DNA of 64,000 nt, from the NCBI GenBank assembly GCA_047967505.1, contig CM106541.1, one strand, 5' to 3'. This document shows positions 1 through 11,340 of this stretch, in pieces (the first letter of the stretch is position 1; each line of letters starts with the position of its first letter). A model generated the notes under the pieces. The model saw nothing but the letters and a program-made list of their open reading frames with translations. It ran no database searches and was not told the origin of the DNA. Both the position numbers and the translations under genes were made by a program. The DNA is from Dipteris shenzhenensis. Lineage: Eukaryota; Polypodiophyta; Polypodiopsida; Gleicheniales.

Positions 1-665
1 AAATTTCGATTAACGTGCTGCATGTTGGATGTGTAGAGGCGGATGAAATAGCCGAGATCCTTTCTAAATTCGGGCTGAAACCTGCGGAATACAGCCCAGT
101 GGTGGAAGCTTTGCGTCGGCGGCCAGACGATATGCTGGATTTCATGATGAGGTTAGTCTCTTCGTGAATTTTCATGTTATGCTCATCATCAACAATGATA
201 TTTAAAACTAACTGCTAATTTACAATTCCTGTTTCGTGCCCTTCTATGATCTTTTGACATGCTAACTTACAATTCTATATCTGTTGAAGGTTCGAGCTGG
301 GACTCGAGAAGCCTGATCCGGGACGAGCCTTGAAGAGTGCTATAACCATAGCGTTATCTTACATCGTAGGGGGTCTGATTCCACTCATCCCATACATGGC
401 GATACCTCATGTGCGAGAAGCCTTGTTCGTATCCATAGGAATAACAATATTTGCTTTGTTCATTTTCGGCTTGCTCAAGGGGTGTTTCACAGGAGCAAAG
501 CCATTGAAGAGTGCTCTACAGACTGTGGTAATAGGGGCAATAGCTTCAGCTGCCGCCTTCGGTCTTGCTCGGGCGATTCAGGCGGCTCAACACTCGAGCA
601 CACAGAAGTCTCAGAAACTGGTCACCACGATGCATCCGCGCAAAACACTAATGATAGGACTTTAG
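1..665 (+). CDS. VIT1: Vacuolar iron transporter (VIT1/CCC1 family), 3' part
   Basis: Transports ferrous iron (and manganese) from cytosol into the vacuole; family PF01988. Two exons are visible. The first runs to 151, and the last is 290-665, ending in TAG. The intron at 152-289 has GT and AG ends and keeps the frame between the DFMMR and FELGLEKPDP motifs, both hallmarks of plant VIT1. The last exon holds the final three membrane segments (around SYIVGGLIPLIPYM, ALFVSIGITIFALFIFGLL and VVIGAIASAAAFGLARAI). Bases 1-36 can be read in frame but match the family poorly and end in TAG, so the true acceptor may be at 36/37. The N-terminal half lies outside the window. The hydrophilic tail after the last helix is longer than in Arabidopsis VIT1. 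No frame damage is seen, so it is probably a working host gene. Confidence 0.93.
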
Positions 666-1427
666 GATGACGATGATCACCGTATATGTCAACTCCTCGG
701 TGTTAAATTTACATTAGGTCTTTATCTTGTACTTTAATATACTTGATCTATGTAACATACATGCAAGTACTATTTTTCATACTTATGCTTCTAGTAGGTG
801 TGGAGAGACTCCCATTCCGCCTTCCTAATGAATCGTTAGGTAGAATCAGTTGGGACAATCGTTATCTACATGTGAATCTTCATCTTTTTTGAAAGTAATG
901 ATTTGCATGCTCATTTTGTGTTTGTGTGTGTGTGATCTTAGAGGGTACTGCAGTGTAGTAGGCCTTCCCTTCTCTTTTGTTTCAATTTTTCGTGTATTCC
1001 CCCTTCAAATTCAGAACTAAAGAAATTCAACAAAATGAATAAAAGACCAAAAAATTTATATTTTTAATAAAAATCCCACCACATGTGTTGGCAAGCATGG
1101 GTAGTTGAAATCTAGAAAATATGGGGATGCACCAACTACTACCCATGCTATCATCCTTCTACAAGCCATTATTGAGCCAACAATGGGCGGAGCCCTCATC
1201 ATTATCCAAAACATACTTGTTCAAGTTTTTATAATCTAAACTCATTGCATTTCACAAGCATATGTACTTATGGCCTCTATATTATTCCAATTTTGATAAC
1301 ATGGCAGACAAAACCATTTAGGTGGTTCAAATCCCTTTGCCAAGTAAGGACTAAAGTTAAATAACCTTTTAGGAAAATCCAAATTGAATGTACACTATCT
1401 TGGTCTTTCTATATCCCAACAACACCT
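666..1427. other. Intergenic, no gene seen
   Basis: AT-rich 3' flank of the VIT1-like gene. No ORF, repeat family or RNA gene is recognised. It presumably contains the 3' UTR and polyadenylation region of that gene. Confidence 0.5.
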
Positions 1428-2225
1428 TATTTCATAGATTCCCTTCCAGGTATAGAACCCTTGCTAGAACTGTGAGCAAAAGAAGGAACAATTCTAAAGC
1501 CAGAGATCATGATGAGAAGAAAAAGCACATTCTAGCTTGTTTCTAGGGCATTGCTTCAGCTTCAGACCTAATATTCAATCCCCTACTAAGCATAGATTTC
1601 AGACATTATAATGTATTTCATAGATTCCCTTCTAGGTGTAGAACCCTTGTTAGAACTATGAGCAAAAGAAGGAACAACCTGAAGACAAAGATCATGATGA
1701 GAGAAAAAGCACATTCTAGTTTGTTTTCATGACATTGCTTCAGCTTCACACCTAATATTCAATCCCCTACTCAACACCAACCTCTCATTCCTTCAAATTC
1801 AATTGATAAAACTTACATGTTGGAGGGACCAACATGCTTCTCAAAGATGAGATTTCTTTTGACTGGTCAACTATGTCATCTAAGTTGAGTTGCTTAACAA
1901 GATCTCATTCGTGTTAGTGATGACAGCCTAAGGTATTGTGTCATGATAGATTTACCATACTTGTGCTCACTCAAGAAAAACAAGATTTCCATTTATGAAT
2001 TGATTATGAAAAATGAAATTTCTTGCACCCATGGTCATCCAAGAGCATCTCGAAGGGCCATTGAGATGAGAGACAAGGAGGTAGGGAGAAGGAGAGATGC
2101 AGGTAAAGGGTGAGAATAGAAGTTTAGCTAATCAGTACAACAACCTATTTCATAGATTATCATATTATCAAGGAATCCTTGCTAAAACTATAAGAAAGAA
2201 AAGAAGATAACTCTAAAGATGAAAA
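1428..2225. repeat. Three diverged copies of a ~170-bp unit
   Basis: A unit opening with TATTTCATAGATTCCCTTC recurs at 1428 and 1614 (186 bp apart) and carries GAACCCTTG, AGCAAAAGAAGGAACA and ATTCAATCCCCTACT at matching positions. A shorter, more diverged copy starts near 2143. The copies are in direct orientation and non-coding. Their origin is unknown; debris of an old element is likely. Confidence 0.6.
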
Positions 2226-2243
2226 ATATCCAAATGAGCAAAG

Positions 2244-2607
2244 TGTTGAGATATGGTGCCATGTGCACATAGATTAAAGGCTAAGGTATGGTATAGGAAT
2301 GTATTAAAGTAGCCACCCTAGGATATGGACTACATGATGTGAAGATGTGGATCAAAGATATCCACAAGGAGAAATGTGGATGAGAGGATCCCACATGTAT
2401 TGACTTTTCTAAGGGCTCTCTCTATATATGAAGCCTACCTTGTATTTTTGATATATACAAGCAAGCTCTCAAGTATTTATATGAATACAAGTCTCGATCT
2501 TGTAGCCTAACTGAACTTGAGTCCATGCTTGGTAGGTCTAGCTCTCCATCATGAGTCTTTCTTACTACGAGCCTCCTTAGATCTTTATTCTTTCATGGTA
2601 TTACCTT
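2244..2607 (+). mobile_element. Copia-type LTR remnant with adjacent primer-binding site
   Basis: The segment 2244-2595 begins TGTTGAG and ends TTTCA, so it has the TG...CA form of an LTR. It contains a TATA-like stretch (CTCTATATATGAAG near 2410). It is followed directly by TGGTATTACC, a degenerate match to the initiator-tRNA-Met primer site TGGTATCAGAG. A second element begins only about 17 bases further on, so the internal region of this one has been lost or displaced. No partner LTR was found. Confidence 0.45.
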
Positions 2608-2612
2608 TCGCT

Positions 2613-2960
2613 TGTTGGAAAGTGAGAGTGAAGGAGGACATCATGGAGGAGAGTGTGGGAACCAAATGGCAAAATGTTCTGTTGGGTTGAGAGGAAGTCC
2701 TCTCTTTTATAGAATGGGAGAGAGGGTGGCCTAAATCAATGGCACCTCTCCTACATCAAAGGAGGTAACTCCTAAATCATAGGAACTCCACAATCATAGG
2801 CACCACCCCATCTGGGGACCTTTGCATTACATCACTACCTGTGTCATGGTGTATGGCACTAAGTGTGCCTCTCCTCAGACACACACACACAACCATATGA
2901 CTGCTAATGGATGCACACATGCACCTAGCTAGCAAACCCTTGATCACACACATCCCAACA
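2613..2960 (-). repeat. 3' LTR of the Gag-only element
   Basis: On the plus strand it begins TGTTGGAAAG and ends CATCCCAACA, with matching short inverted ends TGTTGG/CCAACA. It aligns end to end with 5035-5375, with scattered substitutions and small indels. Confidence 0.85.
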
Positions 2961-3411
2961 TACCCCCCCTCAAGGGTTTGCCTCTTGCTATGTCAAGGAT
3001 ACATCTAGTCACATACTTTCTCATTCCATCTCATGGTGGTCAAGGATAAATCTATGGCTAGGATCTCATGCTAGCAAAGGTGCCCAAGGGTCAAGGCTTA
3101 CAAAAATGGGATAGACCAAACACATATCACATGGCCTACATCCTATAGTGATCATAGGTGATTTACAAAACACAACACAAAACACATAACATTCTTTTTG
3201 GAGTACTATTCCAGGCAGAGAACCTCAAGATTTGAACAAGTGATGATAAATAAAGTTCAAAAGACAAAGTGCTCAAAAGGCATAGTCTTTATCTTCTACC
3301 ACCGCAAAGTGTGATTCTTCATTTGTTGATGGAGTTCTCTCTTCAACCAGATTTGCCATGTTTTTCTTCTTCTCATTGCAAAACTTCTCTGAATGATTGT
3401 TCTTGCCATAA

Positions 3412-4135
3412 TCAGTGGATCTTGTAGCAATCTTTTTCAAGATGATTGGTCTTTCCACAAAGCTTGCATGCCTTGTACTTGCTCTTTAATGAAAACTTTA
3501 CTACAAGTGCTTGTGTGTGCACTTCACCCATTCTTGAAGTATTCTTTCTCTCTTCCTCTTGTAGAGCACTGCTAATGCCCTCCAGTGTGGGTTGGGGAAG
3601 ATTCTTCAAGGTAGTCATAACATAATCATAGTCTTGAGGCATACTCTTCAAGAGCACAGCCATAGCATCATCTTCAGTAACTGGAGAGTTGATTGAGGCC
3701 AATTCTGTCATAAGACTCCTCAAAGTATTAATACGAGCTACAACATTATCTCCATCCATCTTAAGTTCAAAGAACTTAATTTTCAAATTCAACTTAGAAG
3801 TATGAGATCTAGCACCAAATAATAGATCTAACTTATGCCACGCCTCAAAAGGGGATTCCAAATCTGAAATATGATGCACATATATAATCATCGCCCAAAC
3901 CTAATGCAATAATTGCATAAGCTTTCTCTAGCCTTTTAGCATCTACAGGTGTAGTTGAAGAAAAGTCACTTGCCTTCCCTTTACCTTTGGTTGTGGTGGA
4001 TTCACCTTCTTGAGATGATTGATTCCCTGACTTGACCAAGTCCCACAAATTCTCTTTCATAAGCACAAATTTGATTTTCATTTGCCAAGTGTGAAAACCT
4101 CGGCCGTTGAACTTGTCTATCTTAAAGGTGGCCAT
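3412..4135 (-). pseudogene. Copia-type Gag with zinc knuckle, frameshifted
   Basis: Structural nucleocapsid protein of the surrounding element. It opens MATFKIDKFNGRGFHTWQ, the typical start of plant Copia Gag (UBN2/Retrotran_gag family). It continues past a frameshift near 3845-3891, where the segment ending SYFRFGIPF in one frame is continued by EAWHKLDLLFG in the next. The body contains the conserved helical region with MPQDYDYV and ends in a CCHC zinc knuckle (CKLCGKTNHLEKDC, about 3426-3468) that binds RNA. There is no protease domain after the knuckle. The single frameshift makes this copy defective. Confidence 0.8.
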
Positions 4136-5034
4136 GAAAGGGTCTTACCTTTATGTTTAGGCAGTGTCTACTCTCTTACAAATGGCTTATGAGTCTCAAT
4201 CATACAAGTGCATATTGCAAGCCATAAAATCAAAAAATCCTAAACTTTTTGCATCAAAATAATAATATGGTTTATGTGACTTTTCCTTCACAAGTTTTGT
4301 TACCTTCCTGTTGACATATCTAGGTGCTTGTTTCTTCCTGTTTGCTTTCACATATGAAGCATTGGAAGATGGACAAGAGCTAGGCATTATTAACCAATAA
4401 TTTTTTGTCAATAAGTCATCTCCAAGCTTGCATCAAGCATTCAACAATAAAAAATGCCCAAAACTGAAGAGTAAAAAATATAGTAATTTGGAGGGCTCAA
4501 TTCAACTTGTTGAAGAGTGCATTCAGGGGGCATTCATAGCTAATTGAAAGCTTGATTACCAATGAAGATCCACCATAGAGGAATGGTGTAATTAGGCGCT
4601 CAAACGTCCGAGATAGTTGCGCCTTCTTCAACTGTGAAAAATGCAAATACTCCTCACTCTAGCAAGCTTTGGTCCTCAAATTTTGACACAAGGTAGCTCA
4701 TAGTGTCACCCAGCTTGTGCTCAAATAATTTGTAGAGATATGGCTCTAGCAAGAAGAGCAACAAATCAATGCACTATATTCGTGTCGGCACACCCAGCAG
4801 AGATGACCTAATCTTAATTCCTCTGGGTCATAGTTTTGCCCCAAGACAAGGTATATCTAGCTCAAAGGGTTTGGCAAATGGCGCAATAGGTGGAGAGAAC
4901 AAAGCTAAGCAAAATCTGGAGAGAAGAGGGCAAAATATGGAAGAAGGTGGAGAGTGGAGAAGAAGGTGATGAGGTGGCAGTTTGAAGATGAAATGGACTA
5001 AGGGCTCAATGGATGGTTTGGCTTTGATACCAAA

Positions 5035-5375
5035 TGTTGGAAATTGGGAGTGAAGGAGGACATCATGGAAGAGTGTGTGGGAACCAAATGGCAAAATGTT
5101 CCATTGAGCTGGGAGGAAGTCCTCTCTTTTGTAGAATGGGAGAGAGGGTGGCCTAAATCAATGGCACCTCTCCTACATCAAAGGAGGTAGCTCCTAAATC
5201 ATAGGAACTCCACAATCATAGGCACCACCCCATGTGGGGGCCTTTGCATTACATCATCACCTGTGGCATGGTGTATGGCACTAAGTGTGCCTGTCCTACA
5301 CACACACACAACCATATAACTACTAATGGATGCACACATGCACCTAGCAAGCCCTTGATCACACACATCCCATGA
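5035..5375 (-). repeat. 5' LTR of the Gag-only element
   Basis: Starts TGTTGGAAAT on the plus strand. The right end reads CATCCCATGA where the partner has CATCCCAACA, so the terminal bases are mutated. The primer-binding site lies immediately left (minus strand TGGTATCAAAGC). Confidence 0.8.
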
Positions 5376-7400
5376 TGCCTTGATTAATGAGACCGTTTAA
5401 GATCTCTTAAAGATACTTTTTAACATCTCAATGATGGCACTTGGTGGAGTGATCGAGTGTTTCCATTCTTTCATTGCGTTGATGAAAGATTTTTGTTCAT
5501 TCCTTTATGAAATTCCATTTGTTTAAGGATTTTCATTTAGTTCCGACTTGAGAGAAAGAGAGACTTCATTTTTTCATTCTGATGTAGTACTCTTCCATGA
5601 GAGAGAGAGAGAGAGAAAGAGAGACAGAGAGAGAGAAAGAGAGAGAGAGAGAGGTCTCTGTGTTCTTTTTTTAGAGAGATTCAGTTACTCTGAATATAGG
5701 CTTGCTCTAAAGAGACTCCTGTCTACAACAGCCTGCAACAGAGAACATCTCCGAGTGCAACCATAGATGGCGAGAGACACATTGGAAGCATGGCCTGAGC
5801 CATTGGCAGTGATCGGTTTGAATCTCTTTGAGCCAAATCCGCAGTCAAAGGCATGAGTTGTTGTAGTAGATCTTTCCTTTTCTATTGGTGCATTGCCACT
5901 AAATATCACAGTGGGGAGGTATGCTTCATGGGTAGCTTTTGGACTCCCTCCATTGTTGCGCTGCCAACTGACTGTAGTTGAGGATTGCAAAGTGAAAGAA
6001 GCTCCATGAGTGTCCAAGTTCTAGAGAAGGGTCGGTTTGAAACATCATCTGTGGATCCAAATAGGCATCCATCAGAGAAAGTCGGAGCTGCAGAGTCAAC
6101 TCGATAACTCGCGCACAGCAAGTGAGAAGCTCCATCTCCATCTGCCAAGATCCAAGGCGACCAAGAGCCACGACTGCCAAGATCCAAGGCCACGCAAGGC
6201 GGCTCTTCTATGGCAGGAAATGAGCAAATACATACCAAATACCCTACTGTCAACAGCTCAAAAATGTTTCACTAAAAGCAAGGGAAGAAGTTTGGGGATG
6301 CCATGTAATCATTGGTACAACCAAGATTGCAAGGATGTAAATAGTGCCGGGAAAATAGTAAATCCAACAAAGGAGGACAAAGCTCAAACATATAGATAGG
6401 TAGTAAGGAAAAAAAAAGGATATATCTCAAAAGCAAGTAGCTTGAGAGCTTTGAGGAATCGAAACAAAACCTCAGAAAGTTTTTCCAAAAATGACACGGC
6501 AACAAACGCCAAGAGAGGAAGGCACAATGGGAAGACATGATATGATTTGTTAAAAGCCTCTATGAAAGAGATGGGGAAGAAAATATCAACCACAATTGTA
6601 CTATCAGAGCAACAAATGGAAACATGATAGAGGAAGACATGGAAAATGGCCTGGAAAAGCTAGCCAATGGGAAATCTTGAGACACATAAGGGCTAGTAGC
6701 AAAGATGTTAACATGGGGAGGAGCGACAACATATAAGCACATCCTGAATTGCAATCACCCTCCTAAGACTCTTTGTCAAGCGTAGCTCCATAGCCTTCAT
6801 TTGCAATTATGGGCTTCCCACAGCCTACACTCACGACACCGTCGCTTCGATGCCATCGCAGATACATGCCCTATCCTTTTTCTTCACTCTTCTCTAAGGT
6901 TAGACCTTAGGACATGTGGCAACTCTATTGATAGACACATGGTAGATAATAGCTAACCAAGAAGTACCATTGGTTAAGTCTGTGGTCACACTAAGGTTAG
7001 TGAAACCTTACCTTGGTCAATGGTTAAGTGAACCCATAACAACCAGGGTTAGGGTTAGCTAAATGCCACATCAGCATGCACACTCACAGCAGTGCCACCC
7101 AAGCACAGTCCCTTTGTAAGTACATACCTACATGCAACATGTGAATCCATATGCCACATCATGAAAAGGCCTCTTCTTCATAAAACTTCGACAAGCCATA
7201 ACTTCCAATTTAGGAAGAATTTGCACACGCTCTAAAAAGGAAAAGTGTTCTGGAACCACATTTCAACACCCAAAGGAGGTTGGCAGAAGAAATTGTCCAA
7301 CTGTAGCGACGATCACAAGGAGAGAGACTCGGCTACACTACCCCAAGGGTGGAAGTTGAGTACTATGCAAAGCCAAAAGCACGAGAGGTGACCCAAAAGA
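5376..7400. other. No gene recognised; includes a GA microsatellite
   Basis: Mostly non-coding sequence with short open frames that resemble nothing I know. A purine repeat of GA/GAAA units lies at about 5599-5654. The stretch may be internal debris of the Copia remnant to its left and leader sequence of the gypsy remnant to its right. Confidence 0.4.
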
Positions 7401-8237
7401 TTGGTGGATGGAGGTTTATCATGGCAAGTGGAGTCCAAGAACTCATCTATGGAGTGTTTGGATTTTGAGTGGATGGCCATTTCCTTGGTGGAACATAAAA
7501 TTGAACAAGAAGACCAATTGAAAGAACGAAGAGAGCATCGTCAACAGTACTCGGTTGATCCAGAATGCCAAGCATTTGTAGCTAAGCTACCAGATGTAGT
7601 TGATGCCTAAGTGGTCACTTGATCGAAAGGATTAGTAGCCACCACTAAAGACACAGATGCTTCAAGTAAAGACATCAATTAGAAGGCTCAAAAGGAGTTG
7701 GCAACCAAAATTGCAAGGGAGTTGAAAGGAAAAGCTTCAGTAGTAGAGATGTCTAAGTAAATTTAGCACTCTATTACCAAGCGAGGGGAATCCTCACAAT
7801 CTAAGGCAACTAAAACAGAACCAAGTGCTTTGCAAGAATCTAGCACAGAGCTAGCCCAAGCATGGTAAATATTCAAGAACATGCAAGTCTTTTTTACATT
7901 TAACAAGTTAATGAGAATAGCTCCGTACTATTGAGATTTCTTTACTCAACACATCAAGGAACTCTATTATACAGTTAGCTTTATTGTGATTTCCATGGAA
8001 CATCATGCCTATCCCATATTATTGGGATGACCTTGGCTGAAGAGTGTAAAAGTACTCCATGATTGGGGTTAAGAAGAGATTATCATCAAGACAGATTTTC
8101 AAGATGTCTGTATACCAACAAATCCTTAGAAGGTTTCGAGTAGCTATTGAACAAAGAATTTGGAGGTTGCAGATCCATTTCCTCAAGATGTTGAGTTACA
8201 ATTGATGGAGTTACAAATCGTACTTGTGGGTGAGATT

Positions 8238-9348
8238 GATATTTTCCAAGTGTAGACATTAAAATGAAGTTGAAAGATGAGTAGATTGCCAAATAAAATG
8301 CTCTCTTTCCGAGTAACTTCACTGAAGATATTGAAGGGGAATGAGAGATAGCTGACATGCCAGTGACTATCACTAAGCTTGATACTGAATAGTTAGTCCC
8401 AGAGTCAACATGAGAACTAAATTTAAGCACAGAAGATAACCCTACTACAATAGTGGTAAGGGCCAATCTTTCTTTCGAACAACTCACAGTTATCCGCGAT
8501 ATTTATTTATCAAATATAGGGATGTGTTTGCATGGCACTGTAACCATCCATAAATGAGTACACATCATGTCCTACAACTTTATCCAAGATTCCATTAGTG
8601 AAGGGTATTGAAAATAGATCAGGGATTGTTTGGGCGTTTAACTTCCTATAGTCCATGTAGACTCAGAATTTGACATTTTTCTTAGGCACAATCACAATAG
8701 GGAATAACTAGTCACTATGATCAATGGCATGGATAAACCCAGCATGGAAAAGCTGATCCAACTCATCTTTTACCTGTTTGGCATAGTTAGAATGATATTT
8801 TCCAAGTGTAGACATTAAAATGAAGTTGAAAGATGAGTAGATTGCCAAATAAAATGCTCTCTTTCTGAGTAACTTCACTGAAGATATTGAAGGGGAATGA
8901 GAGATAGCTGACATGCCAGTGACTATCACTAAGCTTGATACTGAATAGTTAGTTCCAGAGTCAACATGAGAACTAAATTTAAGCACAGAAGATAACCCTA
9001 CTACAATAGTGGTAAGGGCCAATCTTTCTTTCGAACAACTCACAGTTATCCGCGATATTTATTTATCAAATATAGGGATGTGTTTGCATGGCACTGTAAC
9101 CATCCATAAATGAGTACACATCATGTCCTACAACTTTATCCAAGATTCCATTAGTGAAGGGTATTGAAAATAGATCAGGGATTGTTTGGGCGTTTACTTC
9201 CTATAGTCCATGTAGACTCAGAATTTGACATTTTTCTTAGGCACAATCACAATAGGGAATAACTAGTCACTATGATCAATGGCATGGATAAACCCAGCAT
9301 GGAAAAGCTGATCCAACTCATCTTTTACCTGTTTGGCATACTTAGAAT
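8238..9348 (+). repeat. Direct duplication, 556-bp period
   Basis: The segment 8238-8793 is repeated almost exactly at 8794-9348. Both copies start GATATTTTCCAAG, contain TCGAACAACTCACAGTTATCC and end with the TTACCTGTTTGGCATA block. Differences are a handful of substitutions and one single-base deletion, so the duplication is recent relative to the decay of the element. Confidence 0.9.
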
Positions 9349-9350
9349 TG
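8520..9350 (-). pseudogene. Inverted N-terminal half of gypsy reverse transcriptase, present twice
   Basis: On the minus strand each copy of the duplication codes for the start of a Ty3-type reverse transcriptase: LDQLFHAGFIHAIDHSD, then PIVIVPKKN, then MDYRKLNAQTI and YSFMDGYS. This is the fingers region up to the first catalytic aspartate block. The matching C-terminal half is on the opposite strand from 9440. An inversion therefore has its breakpoint near 9350-9440. Confidence 0.75.
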
Positions 9351-9439
9351 ACTCTATTACTCCGTTGTTTCTTGGCATTGCATTTGGCACCAAAGGTATC
9401 CTATGTTGACACAACTCAGGAGGGACTCTACATAGGTCT

Positions 9440-9790
9440 ATGTAAGAAATCAATCCAAGACTGCCTTTATCACAGAATGGGGTGCCTATGCAGCTTGCGT
9501 TATGCCTTTTGAATTGAGAAATTCTCCATCAACCTTTCAGAAGTTTATAGTTGAAACTTTTCGAGGCTATCCCACCAAGCTCATTGCCATTTACTTAGAT
9601 GAATTCTGTTATTATTCTTCAGACATAGATCATCTTGGGTACCTGGAAAAGGTCTTTCTAAGATGCAGACAAGCAGATATCTCATTGAACCCAGCTAAGA
9701 GTGTGTTTTGTGTCATGTTATTTCCCAAGATGGCACAAGAACCTGGCCAGGTAAGATCAAAGCTAGGATGCCTAAGCCTCTGGATATAAC
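9440..9790 (+). pseudogene. C-terminal half of gypsy reverse transcriptase
   Basis: Translation gives KTAFITEWGAYA, then MPFELRNSPSTFQKF, IYLDEFCYYS and YLEKVFLRCRQADISLNP, the palm and thumb motifs of Ty3 reverse transcriptase. The catalytic YxDD box reads YLDE, so the second aspartate is replaced. The frame breaks after about 9790. Confidence 0.8.
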
Positions 9791-9959
9791 TCAATTGTGT
9801 TCTTCTATGGGGTTTATTAGTCTCTATCGATCGAAGGTTTATCGAAGACTTTGCCAAGATTTTAGCTCCTTTTTTGTAGGAGTTGACAAAGAAAGATGCC
9901 AAGTTTGAGTGGAATTCTGAGTTGACTATGGTTTTCCATGAATTGAAGAGCCGGGAAAT

Positions 9960-10297
9960 GGCTATCCATATTTGAAACCAAGGTGGGATGTTATCTTCCA
10001 TGTGCATGTAGATGCTTCTGGCTATGCCTTCGGCATTATTTTGGCTCAATCATATGGTCACTTAGATTATCTAGTATACTAGCGATTCCAAATCCATGTA
10101 GGACCCGAGGATACAGAGTTACTATGGAGTTACCAGATGCTAAACTCTTTGCAATGGATTATTGTGAGAATGAGTATGCTGAGTTGATGGATTATTTGTC
10201 TGAGGGCATGTTTCTCGATACAATGCCTCAAGATAAGTTCAAAAAACTAGCCTTGAAGACTTGGAAGTACACTTTGATCTATGGAGAACTGCATTAA
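9960..10297 (+). pseudogene. RNase H start and connection to integrase
   Basis: HVHVDASGYAFGIILAQ (about 9998-10048) is the first RNase H motif with its catalytic aspartate. The frame then breaks. Downstream, an open stretch ending YTLIYGELH matches the linker that precedes the integrase zinc domain in gypsy elements. Confidence 0.65.
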
Positions 10298-10344
10298 TAG
10301 AGTGCAGATGGAGTTCTTCACATATGGGTTTTGCCATACGAGTG

Positions 10345-11340
10345 AGCCATTGTGTTGAAGGAAGCTCACGCGGGTCCATCAGGTGGACATTTTCAAGGGT
10401 ATTTAACTGCTAGAAAAGTCTTGCAGGTAGGTTTATGGTGGGAAACCTTGTTTAAATATGCTCAAACTAAATGTGTACAATGTGACATCTGTCAATGCAC
10501 TAGATGTTTATTACCTAATCAGTCCATGCCCTTGCAACCCACTCATCCATGGGAGGCTATGGGTTTTGGACTTTGTTGGCCCTTTCAAATCAGCTAGGTT
10601 CACTTAGAATAAATACATCATTGTTGCTATTGACTATGCTACTAGTGGGCAAAGCTAAGGCACTCCAAGACAACTCTACACAAAGCACAACTAAGCTCAT
10701 CTTTGAGAATATCATATGCAGATCTATATGGATGTCCTTTGTAGCTTATCAGTGATCAAGGTACACATTTCCTTAATGATGTGGCAGTGTCTAAAGAAGG
10801 AATTCAAAATCATGCATAGAGTCTCCACCACTTAATATCCTCATGGCAACGGCGAAGCCAAGTCAACAAACAAGACACTTAAGCTCATCCTCACCAAAAC
10901 ACTCCAATCAGCTAAAGGAGAATGGGATACTAAACTTCAACCTGCTTTGTCGACCTGTTGCACTGCTTACAAGGTGACTATAAGGCACTCCAAGACAACT
11001 CTGCACAAAGCACAACTAAGCTGATATTTGAGAATATCATATGCAGATCTATATGGATGTCCTTTGTAGCTTGTCAGTGATCAAGGTACACATTTCCTTA
11101 ATGATGTGGCAATGTCTAAAGAAGGAATTCAAAATCATGCATAGAGTCTCCACCACTTAGTATCCTCATGGCAACGGCGAAGCCAAGTCAACAAACAAGA
11201 CACTTAAGCTCATCCTCACCAAAACACTCCAATCAGCTAAAGGAGAATGGGATACTAAACTTCAACCTGCTTTGTCGACCTATTGCACTGCTTACAAGGT
11301 GACTACCAATCTTACACTCTTCCATACGGCCTTTATCATG
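10345..11340 (+). pseudogene. Gypsy integrase, zinc-binding domain and broken core
   Basis: HAGPSGGHFQGYLTA followed by CVQCDIC gives the HHCC zinc-binding module (about 10365-10490). The core begins near DFVGPFKSA (10570) and continues with the second catalytic region around 10740, scattered over three frames. The sequence YCTAYKVTTNLTLFHTAF near 11280-11340 is the usual end of the core. Many stops are present. A direct duplication interrupts the core. Confidence 0.75.
10656..11305 (+). repeat. Direct duplication inside the integrase, 325-bp period
   Basis: 10656-10980 and 10981-11305 are near-identical, each running from TAAGGCACTCCAAGACAACT to CTTACAAGGTGACTA. They abut head to tail with no spacer. 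Only a few substitutions separate them. Confidence 0.9.

Larger units (their letters stand above)
2613..5375 (-). mobile_element. Short LTR retrotransposon coding only Gag (TR-GAG type)
   Basis: Two direct repeats of about 345 bp (2613-2960 and 5035-5375) flank 2.07 kb. Reading on the minus strand, the 5' LTR is the right-hand one. Two bases beyond it, the sequence reads TGGTATCAAAGC, an initiator-Met primer-binding site. A polypurine tract (TTGAGGGGGG) abuts the left LTR. The only recognisable protein is Copia-type Gag; there is no protease, integrase or reverse transcriptase, and no room for them. This is the architecture of non-autonomous TR-GAG elements, which need enzymes from another element. 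No convincing 5-bp target duplication was found because the right end is mutated. Confidence 0.8.

Noticed and set aside
2608-5380. Target duplication TCGCT / TGCCT for the Gag-only element
   Set aside because: Only a partial match and the right LTR end is mutated, so I do not claim it.
5593-5660. Arg/Glu-repeat coding frame over the GA tract (also at 35818-35893)
   Set aside because: Simple-sequence DNA; the coding appearance is an artefact of GA repeats.
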